Positions 1-7,716 of a DNA stretch of 24,389 nt are shown here, in pieces. Under the pieces are notes generated by a model. The model worked only from the letters and a program-made list of their open reading frames with translations. It searched no databases and was not told where the DNA came from. Source of the DNA: DAINRZ01 sp964634885 (GTDB lineage Bacteria > Bacteroidota > Ignavibacteria > Kapaibacteriales > UBA2268); contig CAZWLN010000066.1 of assembly GCA_964634885.1 (NCBI GenBank), positions 1 through 24,389 on the forward strand. The letters are read 5' to 3'. The position numbers and the translations under genes are program-made. Positions within the stretch are counted from its first letter, which is position 1; every line of letters starts with the position of its first letter.

Positions 1-69
1 ATGTAAGAAAAAGCAGAGCCGGAGCGATTTTCCCCCGCCTTGGATAAGGAGGGGGCAGGGGGCGGTTGG
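1..69 (-). repeat. Dispersed hairpin repeat, family A, copy 1 (cut by window start)
   Basis: Read on the minus strand this is the same element as at 12266-12307 and 17886-17955: a C-rich lead, a GC-rich hairpin with an AT-containing loop (core 32-55), then AAAA. The similarity to the copy at 17886-17955 continues past the hairpin through a TCGCTCC block to TTTCTTACAT at the window edge, so the full unit is about 70 bp. This copy has one mismatched pair in the stem. No U-tract follows the hairpin on either strand, so it is not an ordinary terminator. It resembles REP-type elements; function unknown. Confidence 0.8.
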
Positions 70-103
70 ACTTCACAGTTCGTCAAGTCAGATGTCAGGA
101 GTA

Positions 104-126
104 GAGACAGGTCTCAGACCTGTCTC
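104..126. repeat. Perfect inverted repeat, 11-bp arms around one base
   Basis: GAGACAGGTCT and AGACCTGTCTC face each other around a single C. It lies in non-coding DNA between repeat A and a short direct repeat. No T-run follows, so a terminator is unlikely. It could be an operator or another dispersed palindrome; only one copy is visible here. Confidence 0.75.
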
Positions 127-160
127 ACACCATTCCGAGCGCAGCGAGACCGGCGAAGCC

Positions 161-207
161 AATTCTGAATGACGAATGACGAATGATGAATTACGAATTC
201 TGAATGA
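161..207. repeat. Short AATTCTGAATGA-type direct repeats
   Basis: AATTCTGAATGA occurs at 161-172 and again at 196-207 with GACGAATGA-like units between. A related AATTCAGCATT motif, in the opposite orientation, occurs twice at 17967-17991, again beside a family A hairpin. This suggests the two repeat types travel or accumulate together. Nothing else is visible between the window start and the first gene at 276. Confidence 0.6.
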
Positions 208-275
208 AACAGTTTTTCTTGTGTTTAAATAAAAAGACGGGCTCCACCATACAGGCGGAGCCTCATCTGATGATA

Positions 276-1049
276 TTACAAGTCTCTTTTCTTCAGCACA
301 TCCCTGATGAGTTCGCCGTAGGCAATCGACGATTCGACGGAAGTACCGGTAATGAAAGGATGGTCATAGTGAACTTCGGGATCGTCCCTGCGGGCGTTGA
401 CCCTGGCAATGCATGCGCCGTCGGGGCCTACTGCGTCCCTGACGATGTCTTCCAGCGGGAACAGGAAGCCGGGAGTGTGTACGTCGGTTCCGTTGTTGTC
501 CGGTGTAGCGCCGTACAGGTCAAAAGTGAAATCAAAGTCAGGGCCGTAGAAATCCCATGCCCGCGGATGAGCGGTGATCTTCTTGCCCCAGATGACGCTG
601 CGGTATTCATTCTTGTGGTCGCGGCAGAACACAAGGGCGGCTACAGAATAGCACAAAGCGCCGACGATCTTGTCGCTCCTGATTGCGTCCAATATCAACT
701 TGTGCAGGTTGTAATTGTTGGGCATGTCGATCATGGCGCCGAGGCCGCCTGTAATGACAAGTGCATCGTAATCCGCCATTTTCGCTTCTTTAATTGTAAT
801 GGGATGGGCCAACTCTTCACCGTCGGTCAGTTCTTTGATCCTCTTGCATACGTCCGGAGGATTGGTGTGAGCCTGGATGATGGGATCGAAGAAATCGGGA
901 TCGACACTGATCTGCAGGGGCAAAGGTTTTTTGCCCAGAGGAGTGGCAAGCGTAAGCTGATGGCCGGCTTTTTTCAAAATGTCCCAGGGAGCCTGGAGTT
1001 CTTCGCCCCAGACACCGTAATTAGTGGCAATAACAAGAATTTTAGCCAT
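276..1049 (-). CDS. DJ-1/PfpI family protein (class I glutamine amidotransferase-like)
   Basis: 257 residues, cytoplasmic (no signal peptide). The fold signature is clear: beta strand MAKILVIATN, acidic residues Glu16/Glu17 in GEELQAPWDILKKAG, the GGLGA turn at 101-105, and a nucleophile elbow GALCYSVAAL with Cys133. Members of this superfamily act as proteases, chaperones, glyoxalases or amidases, so the reaction cannot be assigned. The residue after the nucleophile is Tyr rather than the His used by PfpI proteases, which argues against a PfpI-type Cys-His pair; His161 is only a candidate partner. The ATG is preceded by GGAGAA about seven bases upstream. It lies 29 bp downstream of the cupin gene on the same strand, so the two are probably co-transcribed. 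Confidence 0.88.
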   Translation of the reverse strand: MAKILVIATNYGVWGEELQAPWDILKKAGHQLTLATPLGKKPLPLQISVDPDFFDPIIQAHTNPPDVCKRIKELTDGEELAHPITIKEAKMADYDALVITGGLGAMIDMPNNYNLHKLILDAIRSDKIVGALCYSVAALVFCRDHKNEYRSVIWGKKITAHPRAWDFYGPDFDFTFDLYGATPDNNGTDVHTPGFLFPLEDIVRDAVGPDGACIARVNARRDDPEVHYDHPFITGTSVESSIAYGELIRDVLKKRDL

Positions 1050-1078
1050 AGTGTGTTCTCCAATTAATTAATAAATAT

Positions 1079-1456
1079 CTATTCACCGGGGAAATCTGTC
1101 TTTATCGGGTTGAAAACGTCGATGGCTTCTGTAAAGCCAACCGTCGTGAATGTGTGGGGCGCATTCGGAGGTACGTAATAGGCGTCTCCGGCGTGTATCT
1201 CCGTGGTTTCACCGTCTATTGTGATGGTGAAGCCGCCGCGGATGACATAGCCGAACTGCTCGTAGGGATGGGAATGGAGAGGTATTACGCTGCCGTCTTC
1301 CATGTCCCAGTGAAGAGCGTTCATGTTGGCGCCGCAGCCCATTTTCTTCATGAAAATGCCCCCGCCGATGTCCCTGCCTTCCATTGATTCTTTTTTGACT
1401 ATCACATTCCCTCCAGTTGTTCTACCAAAATTATTACCGTTTATTAATTTAACCAA
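1079..1456 (-). CDS. Cupin domain protein (single-domain, metal-binding type)
   Basis: A small single-domain cupin. Motif 1 reads GSVIPLHSHPYEQFGYVIRG with putative metal ligands His61, His63 and Glu67; motif 2 reads GDAYYVPPNAPH with His101 as fourth ligand. Such proteins are isomerases, dioxygenases or small-molecule binders, so the substrate is open. The 5' end is uncertain. The longest frame opens with TTG at 1456 and has no ribosome-binding site; an in-frame GTG at 1405 has GGAGGG close in front (four bases), and ATG at 1384 has none. I kept the longest form because the extra residues look protein-like, at moderate confidence. First gene of a pair with the DJ-1-like protein. Confidence 0.85.
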   Translation of the reverse strand: MVKLINGNNFGRTTGGNVIVKKESMEGRDIGGGIFMKKMGCGANMNALHWDMEDGSVIPLHSHPYEQFGYVIRGGFTITIDGETTEIHAGDAYYVPPNAPHTFTTVGFTEAIDVFNPIKTDFPGE

Positions 1457-1768
1457 TATAGAATTTAAGCATAAATTTGAAATATTTTCAATTAAAATTT
1501 CATCAAAAGATTAACAAAAAAAATAAATTTATTATATTGAATAAATAAAGTTGTTCTTTCTTTTATAAGTACTTTTAAAATAAAAGTTAGAGCTGTCTAT
1601 GGATAAAAAAGGCAATAGGAACGGAATGGCATGGGACACTGAGAAGAAGCTCCAGGAGAGGGTTTTGGTCAAAATGCCGGAATAGTGGCGCTTAAAGATT
1701 TTTCAGGAAATTGTAAAAATTGCCTTTAACAGCGTAAATTGATAAGAATGGCACAGTTTTTCTAATTG
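1457..1768. other. AT-rich divergent intergenic region
   Basis: About 310 bp between the minus-strand cupin and the plus-strand envelope protein. It is AT-rich and must hold the cupin promoter, although I see no clean TAnnTTTG on the minus strand. A 28-codon open frame at 1599-1685 has no convincing ribosome-binding site. No hairpin repeat of the families found elsewhere occurs here. Confidence 0.5.
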
Positions 1769-1776
1769 TAGCTTTG
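1769..1776 (+). promoter_or_regulatory. Bacteroidota-type -7 box for the PD40/SPOR gene
   Basis: TAGCTTTG matches TAnnTTTG and lies 31 bp before the ATG at 1808, giving a leader of roughly 25 bases. No good TTTG is present at the -33 spacing, so only the -7 element is supported. Confidence 0.5.
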
Positions 1777-1807
1777 AAAAAAATGTTTAAAACATGGAAA
1801 TGACGGA

Positions 1808-4800
1808 ATGAAAAGATTGTTTTTATACTTAGTGATGATCATGGCTGTTGCAGCCGCAGGATCGACCGGCCTTACCTGCGGAGACTGCGGCGTTGAAATT
1901 AAGAAAATAAACGCATCCAATACAGATGAGATGGCTCCTTTCATTTACCTCGACAGGCGGACAGATTCGGAGATCATGTATTTCCTGTCGGTCAACGAAG
2001 CAGGCGCCGGCGCTAATGCCAACAAACACTCTGATATATATTTCTCTTCACGCAGAATACTCAAGAGCACCGACACTTACAGCAACACATGGAACTATCC
2101 CTCTTTCATGAAATGGTGCAAGAACGACGAAAGCCTCATGAGAAACCTCAACCTCGGCCCTGTCGCCGTTTACGCCAATGACATGATTATATCGATGGAA
2201 TCGCAGCCTTTCAACGGCGGCTATAAAAATTCGCACAATAATAACCCTAACTTCGATCTGTATTCTGTATCTTACAATTCGGGCAACCTGGCATGCAGGA
2301 CGCCTCTCGTTTCCATTAACGCCGAGGGTTACTGGGATTCCCACCCGGCATTCTCTGCCGACGGCTCCATCCTGTACTTCGCTTCGGACAGGCCCGGCGG
2401 CAAAGGCGGTACCGACATCTATTACGTTAAAAAAGGCCAGGACGGCAGTTGGGGATTTCCCAAGAACCTCGACGCTGTGAACACACCAGGGAACGAAGCC
2501 TCCCCACACGTCGGTTACGACGGCCTGTTCTACTTCTCTTCCGACTGGAACTATGAAAAGAATCTGCCCTCGACAAGCGGTAAGAACATCCAGGTGGCTG
2601 CCTTTTCACCGGAAGGATTTCCCACCCAGCCAAAGAATCTCGACCTGTACGTCAGGGACATGTCAAAATGCCCCTCCTCATGCACGGAATATAACACAAA
2701 ATACGACGATGAATTTCCTTTCGTTTCTTTTGACAAATCTTATATCTATATCTCTTCTGCCGACGCTGCGGGAAAATACAACATCAGGGCCTATTCCCTG
2801 TACAAACCCAGCATTACCCTGAAAGTCAGCTTTACCGATGTCGTTACCGACGACTCCGGCGCTTACCTGTCGCAGAATTTCAGGAATGAAAGCGCTTTCT
2901 TCAAGGTAACCGACGCTTTCGGCAAGACCACGGTTTACACCGCCAACGAAATCATCAGCCTCGACCCCGATTCCCGCTATAAAGTCGAACCCGATTATAA
3001 CCTCGACAAATGCAAGAACGGAGAGATCCTGGGCCAGAAACTTTTCATCATCAACACAGCCAAACCTGCCGGTTGCGATACCCTCATCGAAAAGCTGTTC
3101 TCCTTCAAGGGAAGCTTCCGCTCGATGAAACTGGACCTTAGCCCCAAATGTTTCGTGACAGGCTACTGGAAACCAATGACACTTGAAAACTTCAACGAGT
3201 TTACTCAAAGGGCCTCAGACGGCTATTTCAGGGACTTCCCCGTGATAGATAAAAACTACGACGACAACGAACAGGCATACAAAAATGAGGAAGAATTCTC
3301 GAAACTATATGTTTCTCTCGATAAATTCATCAGGGATAATTATGAATGCCTGAGCTTCGACGGCATGAAACTGAGGATTGTGCTGAACACTTTTGCTTTC
3401 ACCAGCGGCATTCAGTCAATGACCTATCCTGACGCCGACGTTACAACAAAGAATTTTACCATTAAAAGCGGTGACAAATTCGCTGACGAGCAGAAAGGCA
3501 ACATCACCCTCTCACGACTCAGGGCTTTTTACACCTCACAGGCATTACACAACATCATGAGCGCCCGCAGCAATTTCTACAAATCGATCTATGCCAAAGG
3601 CCGGATTGAATACGTGCTCGAAGGTTACGGCGTATCAGGAGCTGCTTTCGGGGCAGGCGACAAAACTTTTGACGCCAACAACATCGACATCTATGCCGAC
3701 CTGGCGCCAATCGGATGGATTGCCAACTCATACAGGACAGAAAACGGCAGGCTCGGCTTCAAACAACAGGAGATAATTGCCCACACCGAAAAGAAAAAGG
3801 ACGACAACGTCCATATTATTACCTCTGAGAATAGCGTAAAAACAGAGAACACCAGCAGTACAAAGGTACTGCCAAAAGATAATACTACTACCGAATCATC
3901 GACGAAAAAGCCTGAAGACAAGACAGTTACGAAGAAGCCCGAAGACAAAACCGTAACAAAGAAAACAGAGGACAAGAAAGAAACGAAAATAACAGAGAAT
4001 AAGACCGTAACGAAGAAACCAGAAGACAAAANNNNNNNNNNNNNNNNNNNNNNNNNNNNNNNNNNNNNNNNNNNNNNNNNNNNNNNNNNNNNNNNNNNNN
4101 NNNNNNNNNNNNNNNNNNNNNNNNNNNNNNNCCGTAACAAAGAAAACAGAGGACAAGAAAGTAACGAAGATAACAGAGAATAAGACCGTAACGAAGAAAC
4201 CAGAAGACAAAACCGTAACAAAGAAAACAGAGGACAAGAAAGTAACGAAGATAACAGAGAATAAGACTGTAACGAAGAAACCCGAGGATAAAAAAGAGAC
4301 AAAGATTGCCGACAACAAGCCTGTTTACAAGAAAACCGTGAAACCCAAATCGATTCCTCCGGAAAAAATTAAGGAGAAGATGGTAGCGGTCAAAGACAGC
4401 ACCAAAAAGATTATCAAACCTGTTAAGGTGCCGAAAAAAACAATCGCCGACCTTTCGACTCAGCCTGTAGAAAACAAAAAGAAGATAATTGAATCGAAGG
4501 ATAAACTTCTTGCAGGTAAAAAGATTAAGGACTCCGATATATCTGCCGAACCGGTTACAAAGCCCGAAGTAAAGAAGAAAACACCCTTGAAAAAGGCTGA
4601 AGTTAAAAGCGGGACGCAACTGAAAGCCTCTTATACGCTGAATAACAGCCTGAAAGACTACGAGAGCTTTATTACAGACTATCAAAAGTCAGACAAGTAC
4701 TCAGTTACCCTCGGAGCCTACGTCAGGCAGAGCAACTGTGCAAACCTCATCGGCTTCCTTAAGAACAACGGCGTCGAAGGCCTGCGTATTGTTCCAATCA

Positions 4801-4940
4801 CAAAGAACAAAAAGACCTATTACAGGGTCCGCATCGGCTTGTTCGACACCATGGCCGACGCACAGGTAAAAGCCGGCGAGATCAGGGCAATAGTCCGCAA
4901 AGCAAAGATCGGTGCCCCGGTAGCTGTTGTGCAGGATTAG
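1808..4940 (+). CDS. Secreted envelope protein: PD40 propeller, OmpA-like region, Lys/Thr repeat linker, SPOR domain (broken by assembly gap)
   Basis: A Sec signal peptide (about 1-20) leads into beta-propeller PD40 blades; the best is SHPAFSADGSILYFASDRPG at 179-198 followed by TDIYYV, with weaker ones near 230-260 and 300-320. Residues about 455-630 resemble an OmpA C-terminal peptidoglycan-binding fold (SRLRAFYTSQAL, then YVLEGYGVS). From about 680 the chain is Lys/Thr/Glu-rich with an 81-bp coding repeat. The last 90 or so residues (about 4680-4930) form a SPOR-like domain. The frame shifts across the 100-N gap only because the placeholder is not a multiple of three; the repeat continues in phase on both sides, so I annotate one gene of at least 1,000 residues. 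Likely role, by inference: periplasmic or outer-membrane-associated anchor to cell wall. It stands alone. Confidence 0.8.
3950..4292 (+). repeat. 81-bp (27-codon) tandem repeat inside the envelope gene
   Basis: Units at 3950-4030, (4131)-4211 and 4212-4292 encode a 27-residue Lys/Thr block of the pattern TVTKKTEDKK, then TKITENK, then TVTKKPEDK. The units differ at a few bases. Base 4031 is the first base of the next unit and 4132 is its second base, so the array runs in phase across the gap. A shorter version of the motif precedes it from about 3900. Confidence 0.9.
4032..4131. other. Assembly gap (100 N)
   Basis: Exactly 100 ambiguous bases, the usual placeholder for a gap of unknown size. 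It falls inside the 81-bp repeat, which explains why assembly broke. Because the flanking units are in phase, the true missing length should be a multiple of 81, possibly zero. Confidence 0.97.
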
Positions 4941-4997
4941 CCGCTAATTATTAATTGACTTGAGTATTATTGCGATATTCAGACAAGTGAAGAAGGC

Positions 4998-5193
4998 CTC
5001 GCGCAAAGGCGCAAAGGTAGAGGGAGGAAGAATTATCTCACGCAAAGGCGCTAAGCACGCAAAGGAAGAGGGGGAAGAATTATCTCACGCAAAGGTGCAA
5101 AGCTCGCAAAGATAGGGATTAAGATGTATGGTGAGAAGCATATTAATAGCCCCAGAGGGGCGACATATTAATAGGCGCAAAGCTCGCAAAGGA
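4998..5193 (+). repeat. Dispersed repeat, family B, copy 1
   Basis: Several ACGCAAAGGCGCAAAG-type units (from 4998) are followed by TAGGGATTAAG and then a core in which CATATTAATAG occurs twice around GCCCC-AGA-GGGGC (5139-5174), ending with more GCAAAG units. 53 bases (5131-5183) are identical to 5971-6023. A third, inverted copy is at 17737-17820. This accounts for most of the 355-bp non-coding stretch after the envelope gene. Confidence 0.85.
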
Positions 5194-5295
5194 GAATTAT
5201 TAATAAGCGAATAAATCAACATCATTTAATACAGGTCAAAACTGCGGAGGTGTAAGTCGGGTTTCCGTATTCTCTTGTATGGCAGGCTTGTTCCT

Positions 5296-5565
5296 TTAGT
5301 AAACTTCATTTTGTGTGCCGATGTATTCGAGTATTATTTTGCTATCATCTATGAAACAGAAAGTTACACGTATTTGGAAATTAATGCTGAAACTCCAGAT
5401 ATTTGATAGTTTACCTGATAATTTATGTGTCTTCAATCTGGAATCATAGGGATTATCCATAAATATTACCAACTTTTCCCGGAATTCTGCTTCAAGTCCT
5501 TTATTACCTTTGATGAGCTTTTTGTATGCTCTTAGAAAAGAAGAGCTGAATGCAACTTCAATCAT
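5296..5565 (-). CDS. RelE/ParE-superfamily toxin (RelE/StbE or YafQ-like)
   Basis: 89 residues, the usual size for this superfamily. The pattern HKLSGKLSNIWSFSINFQIRVTF followed by ILEYIGTQNEVY fits ribosome-dependent mRNA interferases of the RelE/StbE/YafQ group, which cleave mRNA in the ribosomal A site. Visible candidates for active-site residues are His47, Trp57 and Arg66. The position that is His in the common IGTH ending is Gln85 here, so activity may be reduced or altered. The start codon overlaps the antitoxin stop by four bases (ATGA), the classic translational coupling of type II toxin-antitoxin pairs. The pair lies between two direct family B repeats. Confidence 0.85.
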   Translation of the reverse strand: MIEVAFSSSFLRAYKKLIKGNKGLEAEFREKLVIFMDNPYDSRLKTHKLSGKLSNIWSFSINFQIRVTFCFIDDSKIILEYIGTQNEVY

Positions 5566-5774
5566 AAGTCGTCCATCATTTCAATAAGTTCTTTTGATTG
5601 GGAACTGAATTTCAATTTGCCCGACTTGTATTCCCGGAGCGATTCAATATGTGCTTGTTTTATTCTTTCTCTTTCTATCTCAGCCAGGTATTTGCCGGTT
5701 ACGTAATTCAGCTCCTGTAACTCATCATAAGTCAACTTTTTGGCGTCTTCGATTATAGCTGATAAAGAATTCAT
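5562..5774 (-). CDS. Type II antitoxin partner of the RelE/StbE-type toxin
   Basis: About 70 residues, upstream of and overlapping the toxin. The sequence is helical and charged (a MNSLSAIIEDAKKLTYDELQ-type N-terminus, then a Glu/Lys/Arg-rich stretch). It ends in an acidic tail of the kind that wraps the toxin. I see no strong ribbon-helix-helix or AbrB motif, so its DNA-binding class is uncertain. The frame extends 11 codons further upstream, but the ATG at 5774 has GGGGGAG about six bases before it, so I chose that start. It presumably neutralises the toxin and represses the pair, by analogy with the family. Confidence 0.75.
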   Translation of the reverse strand: MNSLSAIIEDAKKLTYDELQELNYVTGKYLAEIERERIKQAHIESLREYKSGKLKFSSQSKELIEMMDDL

Positions 5775-5895
5775 TTTGTCTCCCCCAAAAATAATATTTT
5801 TATTCAATCTCGAATATATAAAACAATTATTTTATCAATTCGGGTTATTCCCTCAGTAGTGGCATGTAAAATCCGTGTGGGGCAATTTCACGCAC

Positions 5896-6034
5896 AGAGA
5901 GGAAGAATCATCTCACGCAAAGGCGCAAAGCACGCAAAGATAGGGATTAAGAATCGAATCTACTTGCATAGTGAGAAGCATATTAATAGCCCCAGAGGGG
6001 CGACATATTAATAGGCGCAAAGCCCGCAAAGGGG
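5896..6034 (+). repeat. Dispersed repeat, family B, copy 2
   Basis: Same orientation and order as the copy at 4998-5193: GGAAGAATCATCTCACGCAA, GCAAAG units, TAGGGATTAAG, then the duplicated CATATTAATAG around a GCCCC/GGGGC hairpin. A 53-base block (5971-6023) is identical to 5131-5183, exactly 840 bp away. Copy 2 has an extra insert after TAGGGATTAAG. It occupies much of the gap between the antitoxin and the next gene. Confidence 0.85.
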
Positions 6035-6102
6035 AATATTCCGTTTCATTAATGCAAAAGTTACAATTTGTAAGATAAAGAGTTGACTATTACATTTGAA
6101 AT

Positions 6103-6717
6103 CTACTTTTTTACTTCTATTACTAAATCCCCATCAAAACAATCTGTTTTTACTGGGATTTCCCATTTAAAAAGTTGATTGATAATTGCACACTCTATGT
6201 TTGTTTTCTCTGATTTATCTGTTGCAGAATTGTATATGTCTTTCTTAATTCTTCCAAATTTCTTTCCAATGCTAAAATAATGATTAAGAAATTCCTTTTT
6301 CCCCTTGCTTGCATAATAGTTTACCAAACTGTCCTCTTTAAAAGAATAAAATCCCCATTCATAGCTGACCAATTCATCTTTTTTAAAACATATTGAAGAT
6401 GTTTTCAAAGTATCAGATTTTATTAACAGGTCTTTCATAAAATTTCTATACTGAGGAATTGAATACTTCCTTGTTTCTTTTAGAAAGTTAAACAGGTACC
6501 CGTTAGCTATTATCACTTTTCCGGAGTAATTTGGAGAGTCAATGTTCAGGACTATAAAGTAACTATTGGGACTTAGATTTTTAAGAATTAAATCATAATA
6601 AAGTGAATCCGGAATAGTATTAATAGTAATTGAATCATTGAAAAAATATTGAGCCTGCAATGATGGTATTAAGAATATGCTATGGGATACTATCAGAAAG
6701 ATAATATATTTTTTCAT
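6103..6717 (-). CDS. Secreted protein of unknown function
   Basis: I do not recognise a family. From the ATG at 6717 the product is about 204 residues with a clear signal peptide (MKKYIIFLIVSHSIFLIPSL, then QAQ), so it is exported. The frame runs 16 codons further upstream, but a signal peptide directly at this Met makes it the better start; the ribosome-binding site is weak either way. The rest is Lys/Asn/Tyr/Ile-rich with no membrane segment. Two cysteines near the C-terminus (in ECAII and DCFDG) could form a disulphide. Codons are much more AT-rich than in the genes on either side (HAD hydrolase, envelope protein), which together with the adjacent toxin-antitoxin pair suggests an acquired accessory patch. 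Confidence 0.65.
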   Translation of the reverse strand: MKKYIIFLIVSHSIFLIPSLQAQYFFNDSITINTIPDSLYYDLILKNLSPNSYFIVLNIDSPNYSGKVIIANGYLFNFLKETRKYSIPQYRNFMKDLLIKSDTLKTSSICFKKDELVSYEWGFYSFKEDSLVNYYASKGKKEFLNHYFSIGKKFGRIKKDIYNSATDKSEKTNIECAIINQLFKWEIPVKTDCFDGDLVIEVKK

Positions 6718-6834
6718 GGTTGTAATTACTTTTTTCCAGAATATCATATTATGTTTATTTACCATTAAGATACATTTTATTTTTACCTGTCCTTAAATAA
6801 AGCCTGTCATTCTTATTCAGACTATGGATAACAT

Positions 6835-7578
6835 TCATCCCTTATTCTTATAGATGATCCTTACCACTTCTTCCCAGTTGTCTGCCGAGTAGTCGGCGAG
6901 GGTAGCCTCGGGATTGTTTCGGAAGTGGAGTTCAGGCTCTTCGCTAAGGAAGCGGATGGCTTTCATGCCGAGTTCCTTTGCGCCCTTGATGTCAGTGTCT
7001 TCGATGTCCCCAACATGAAGTGCTTCTTCAGGAGAGGCTCCAAGTTGATCGAGAATGGTTGTGAAGGCTTTCGGGTGGGGCTTGGATACTCCTGTCTCGT
7101 CGCTGAAACTGTATGCTGAGAAATACTTCAGGACGCCCTTTTCTTCGAGAAGCTGGCGAAGGATGGAGCCGGGAGAGAATCCCGTGTCCGAGACAATCCC
7201 CAGTTTGAAGTCAGCGCTCAGGGTTTCGAGTGCATCTTTTACACCTTCTATTAATTCCGGCTGGAACAGCAGGTTACACTTTGCAAAGGCGTCCGTAACA
7301 CGGTCGATGGCTCCTTCGTCAAAAGGCACTTCCATCAGTTCCCAGAAGAATACGACCATTTCCTTAGTCAGGGGAGTGCGCTGCTCTAACTTCCAGATGC
7401 TGTTGAAAAACTCCCAGGAGGCCTTGAGCGCTTCTGAGTATTGCTCATCGGTGAATGTAACCCCGAGAGCTGCTAATTCCTTCTTTAATACGCTCAGCCT
7501 GTAGCCGTTGCGTTCCATTCCCCGGCTCGAATCGAGCAGGGTATTCCAAAAATCGATAGTTACTACTTTTAATGGCAT
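6835..7578 (-). CDS. HAD-superfamily hydrolase
   Basis: 247 residues, cytoplasmic. All four HAD motifs are visible: motif I TIDFWNTLLD with nucleophile Asp9, motif II VSDTG with Ser130, motif III Lys166 in GVSKPHPKAF, and motif IV HVGDIEDTDIKGA with Asp191 and Asp195. A helical cap (about 20-110) lies between motifs I and II, as in the class C1 group that contains phosphatases and haloacid dehalogenases. The second Asp of the classical DxD motif is Trp11 here; that residue is the general acid/base in phosphatases, so the chemistry may differ, although DFWNTL-type motifs are widespread. Substrate unknown. Divergent from the GbsR-like regulator gene. Confidence 0.9.
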   Translation of the reverse strand: MPLKVVTIDFWNTLLDSSRGMERNGYRLSVLKKELAALGVTFTDEQYSEALKASWEFFNSIWKLEQRTPLTKEMVVFFWELMEVPFDEGAIDRVTDAFAKCNLLFQPELIEGVKDALETLSADFKLGIVSDTGFSPGSILRQLLEEKGVLKYFSAYSFSDETGVSKPHPKAFTTILDQLGASPEEALHVGDIEDTDIKGAKELGMKAIRFLSEEPELHFRNNPEATLADYSADNWEEVVRIIYKNKG

Positions 7579-7677
7579 ATCTCATCTTTAACTATAAATA
7601 AAACTAAAATGTAAGTTAATAATTCCGTCAGAATGAAAAAAAGGTTTTTTTAATTAAGGAAACTTTTTTAAATTAAC

Positions 7678-7701
7678 ATCGTTAATAAAGTTGTTAACGA
7701 T
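7678..7701. promoter_or_regulatory. Operator-like palindrome in front of the regulator/transport operon
   Basis: ATCGTTAA and TTAACGAT are perfect 8-bp arms around an 8-bp spacer. The left arm is also part of TTAAC-ATC-GTTAA (7673-7685). The element ends 15 bp before the regulator ATG at 7717, a typical place for an autorepressor site of a dimeric MarR/GbsR protein, and it also lies in the divergent region of the HAD gene. No TAnnTTTG box is visible nearby. Confidence 0.6.
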
Positions 7702-7716
7702 AAAAACGAAGGAAAT

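Noticed and set aside
204..1067. 287-codon plus-strand frame opposite the DJ-1-like gene
   Set aside because: It is antisense to a gene with clear family motifs, its residues show no domain, and it has no ribosome-binding site.
1599..1685. 28-codon frame in the divergent region before the envelope gene
   Set aside because: No good ribosome-binding site, no recognisable similarity and very short; chance is likely.
5786..5793. TATTTTTG on the minus strand as promoter of the antitoxin
   Set aside because: The transcript would start after the strong GGGGGAG ribosome-binding site and almost at the start codon, and no -33 element is present; the match is probably accidental.
4998..6034. Possible CRISPR array from repeated GCAAAG units
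   Set aside because: Unit spacing is irregular, there are no unique spacers of constant length, and no cas genes are present; it fits a dispersed intergenic repeat.
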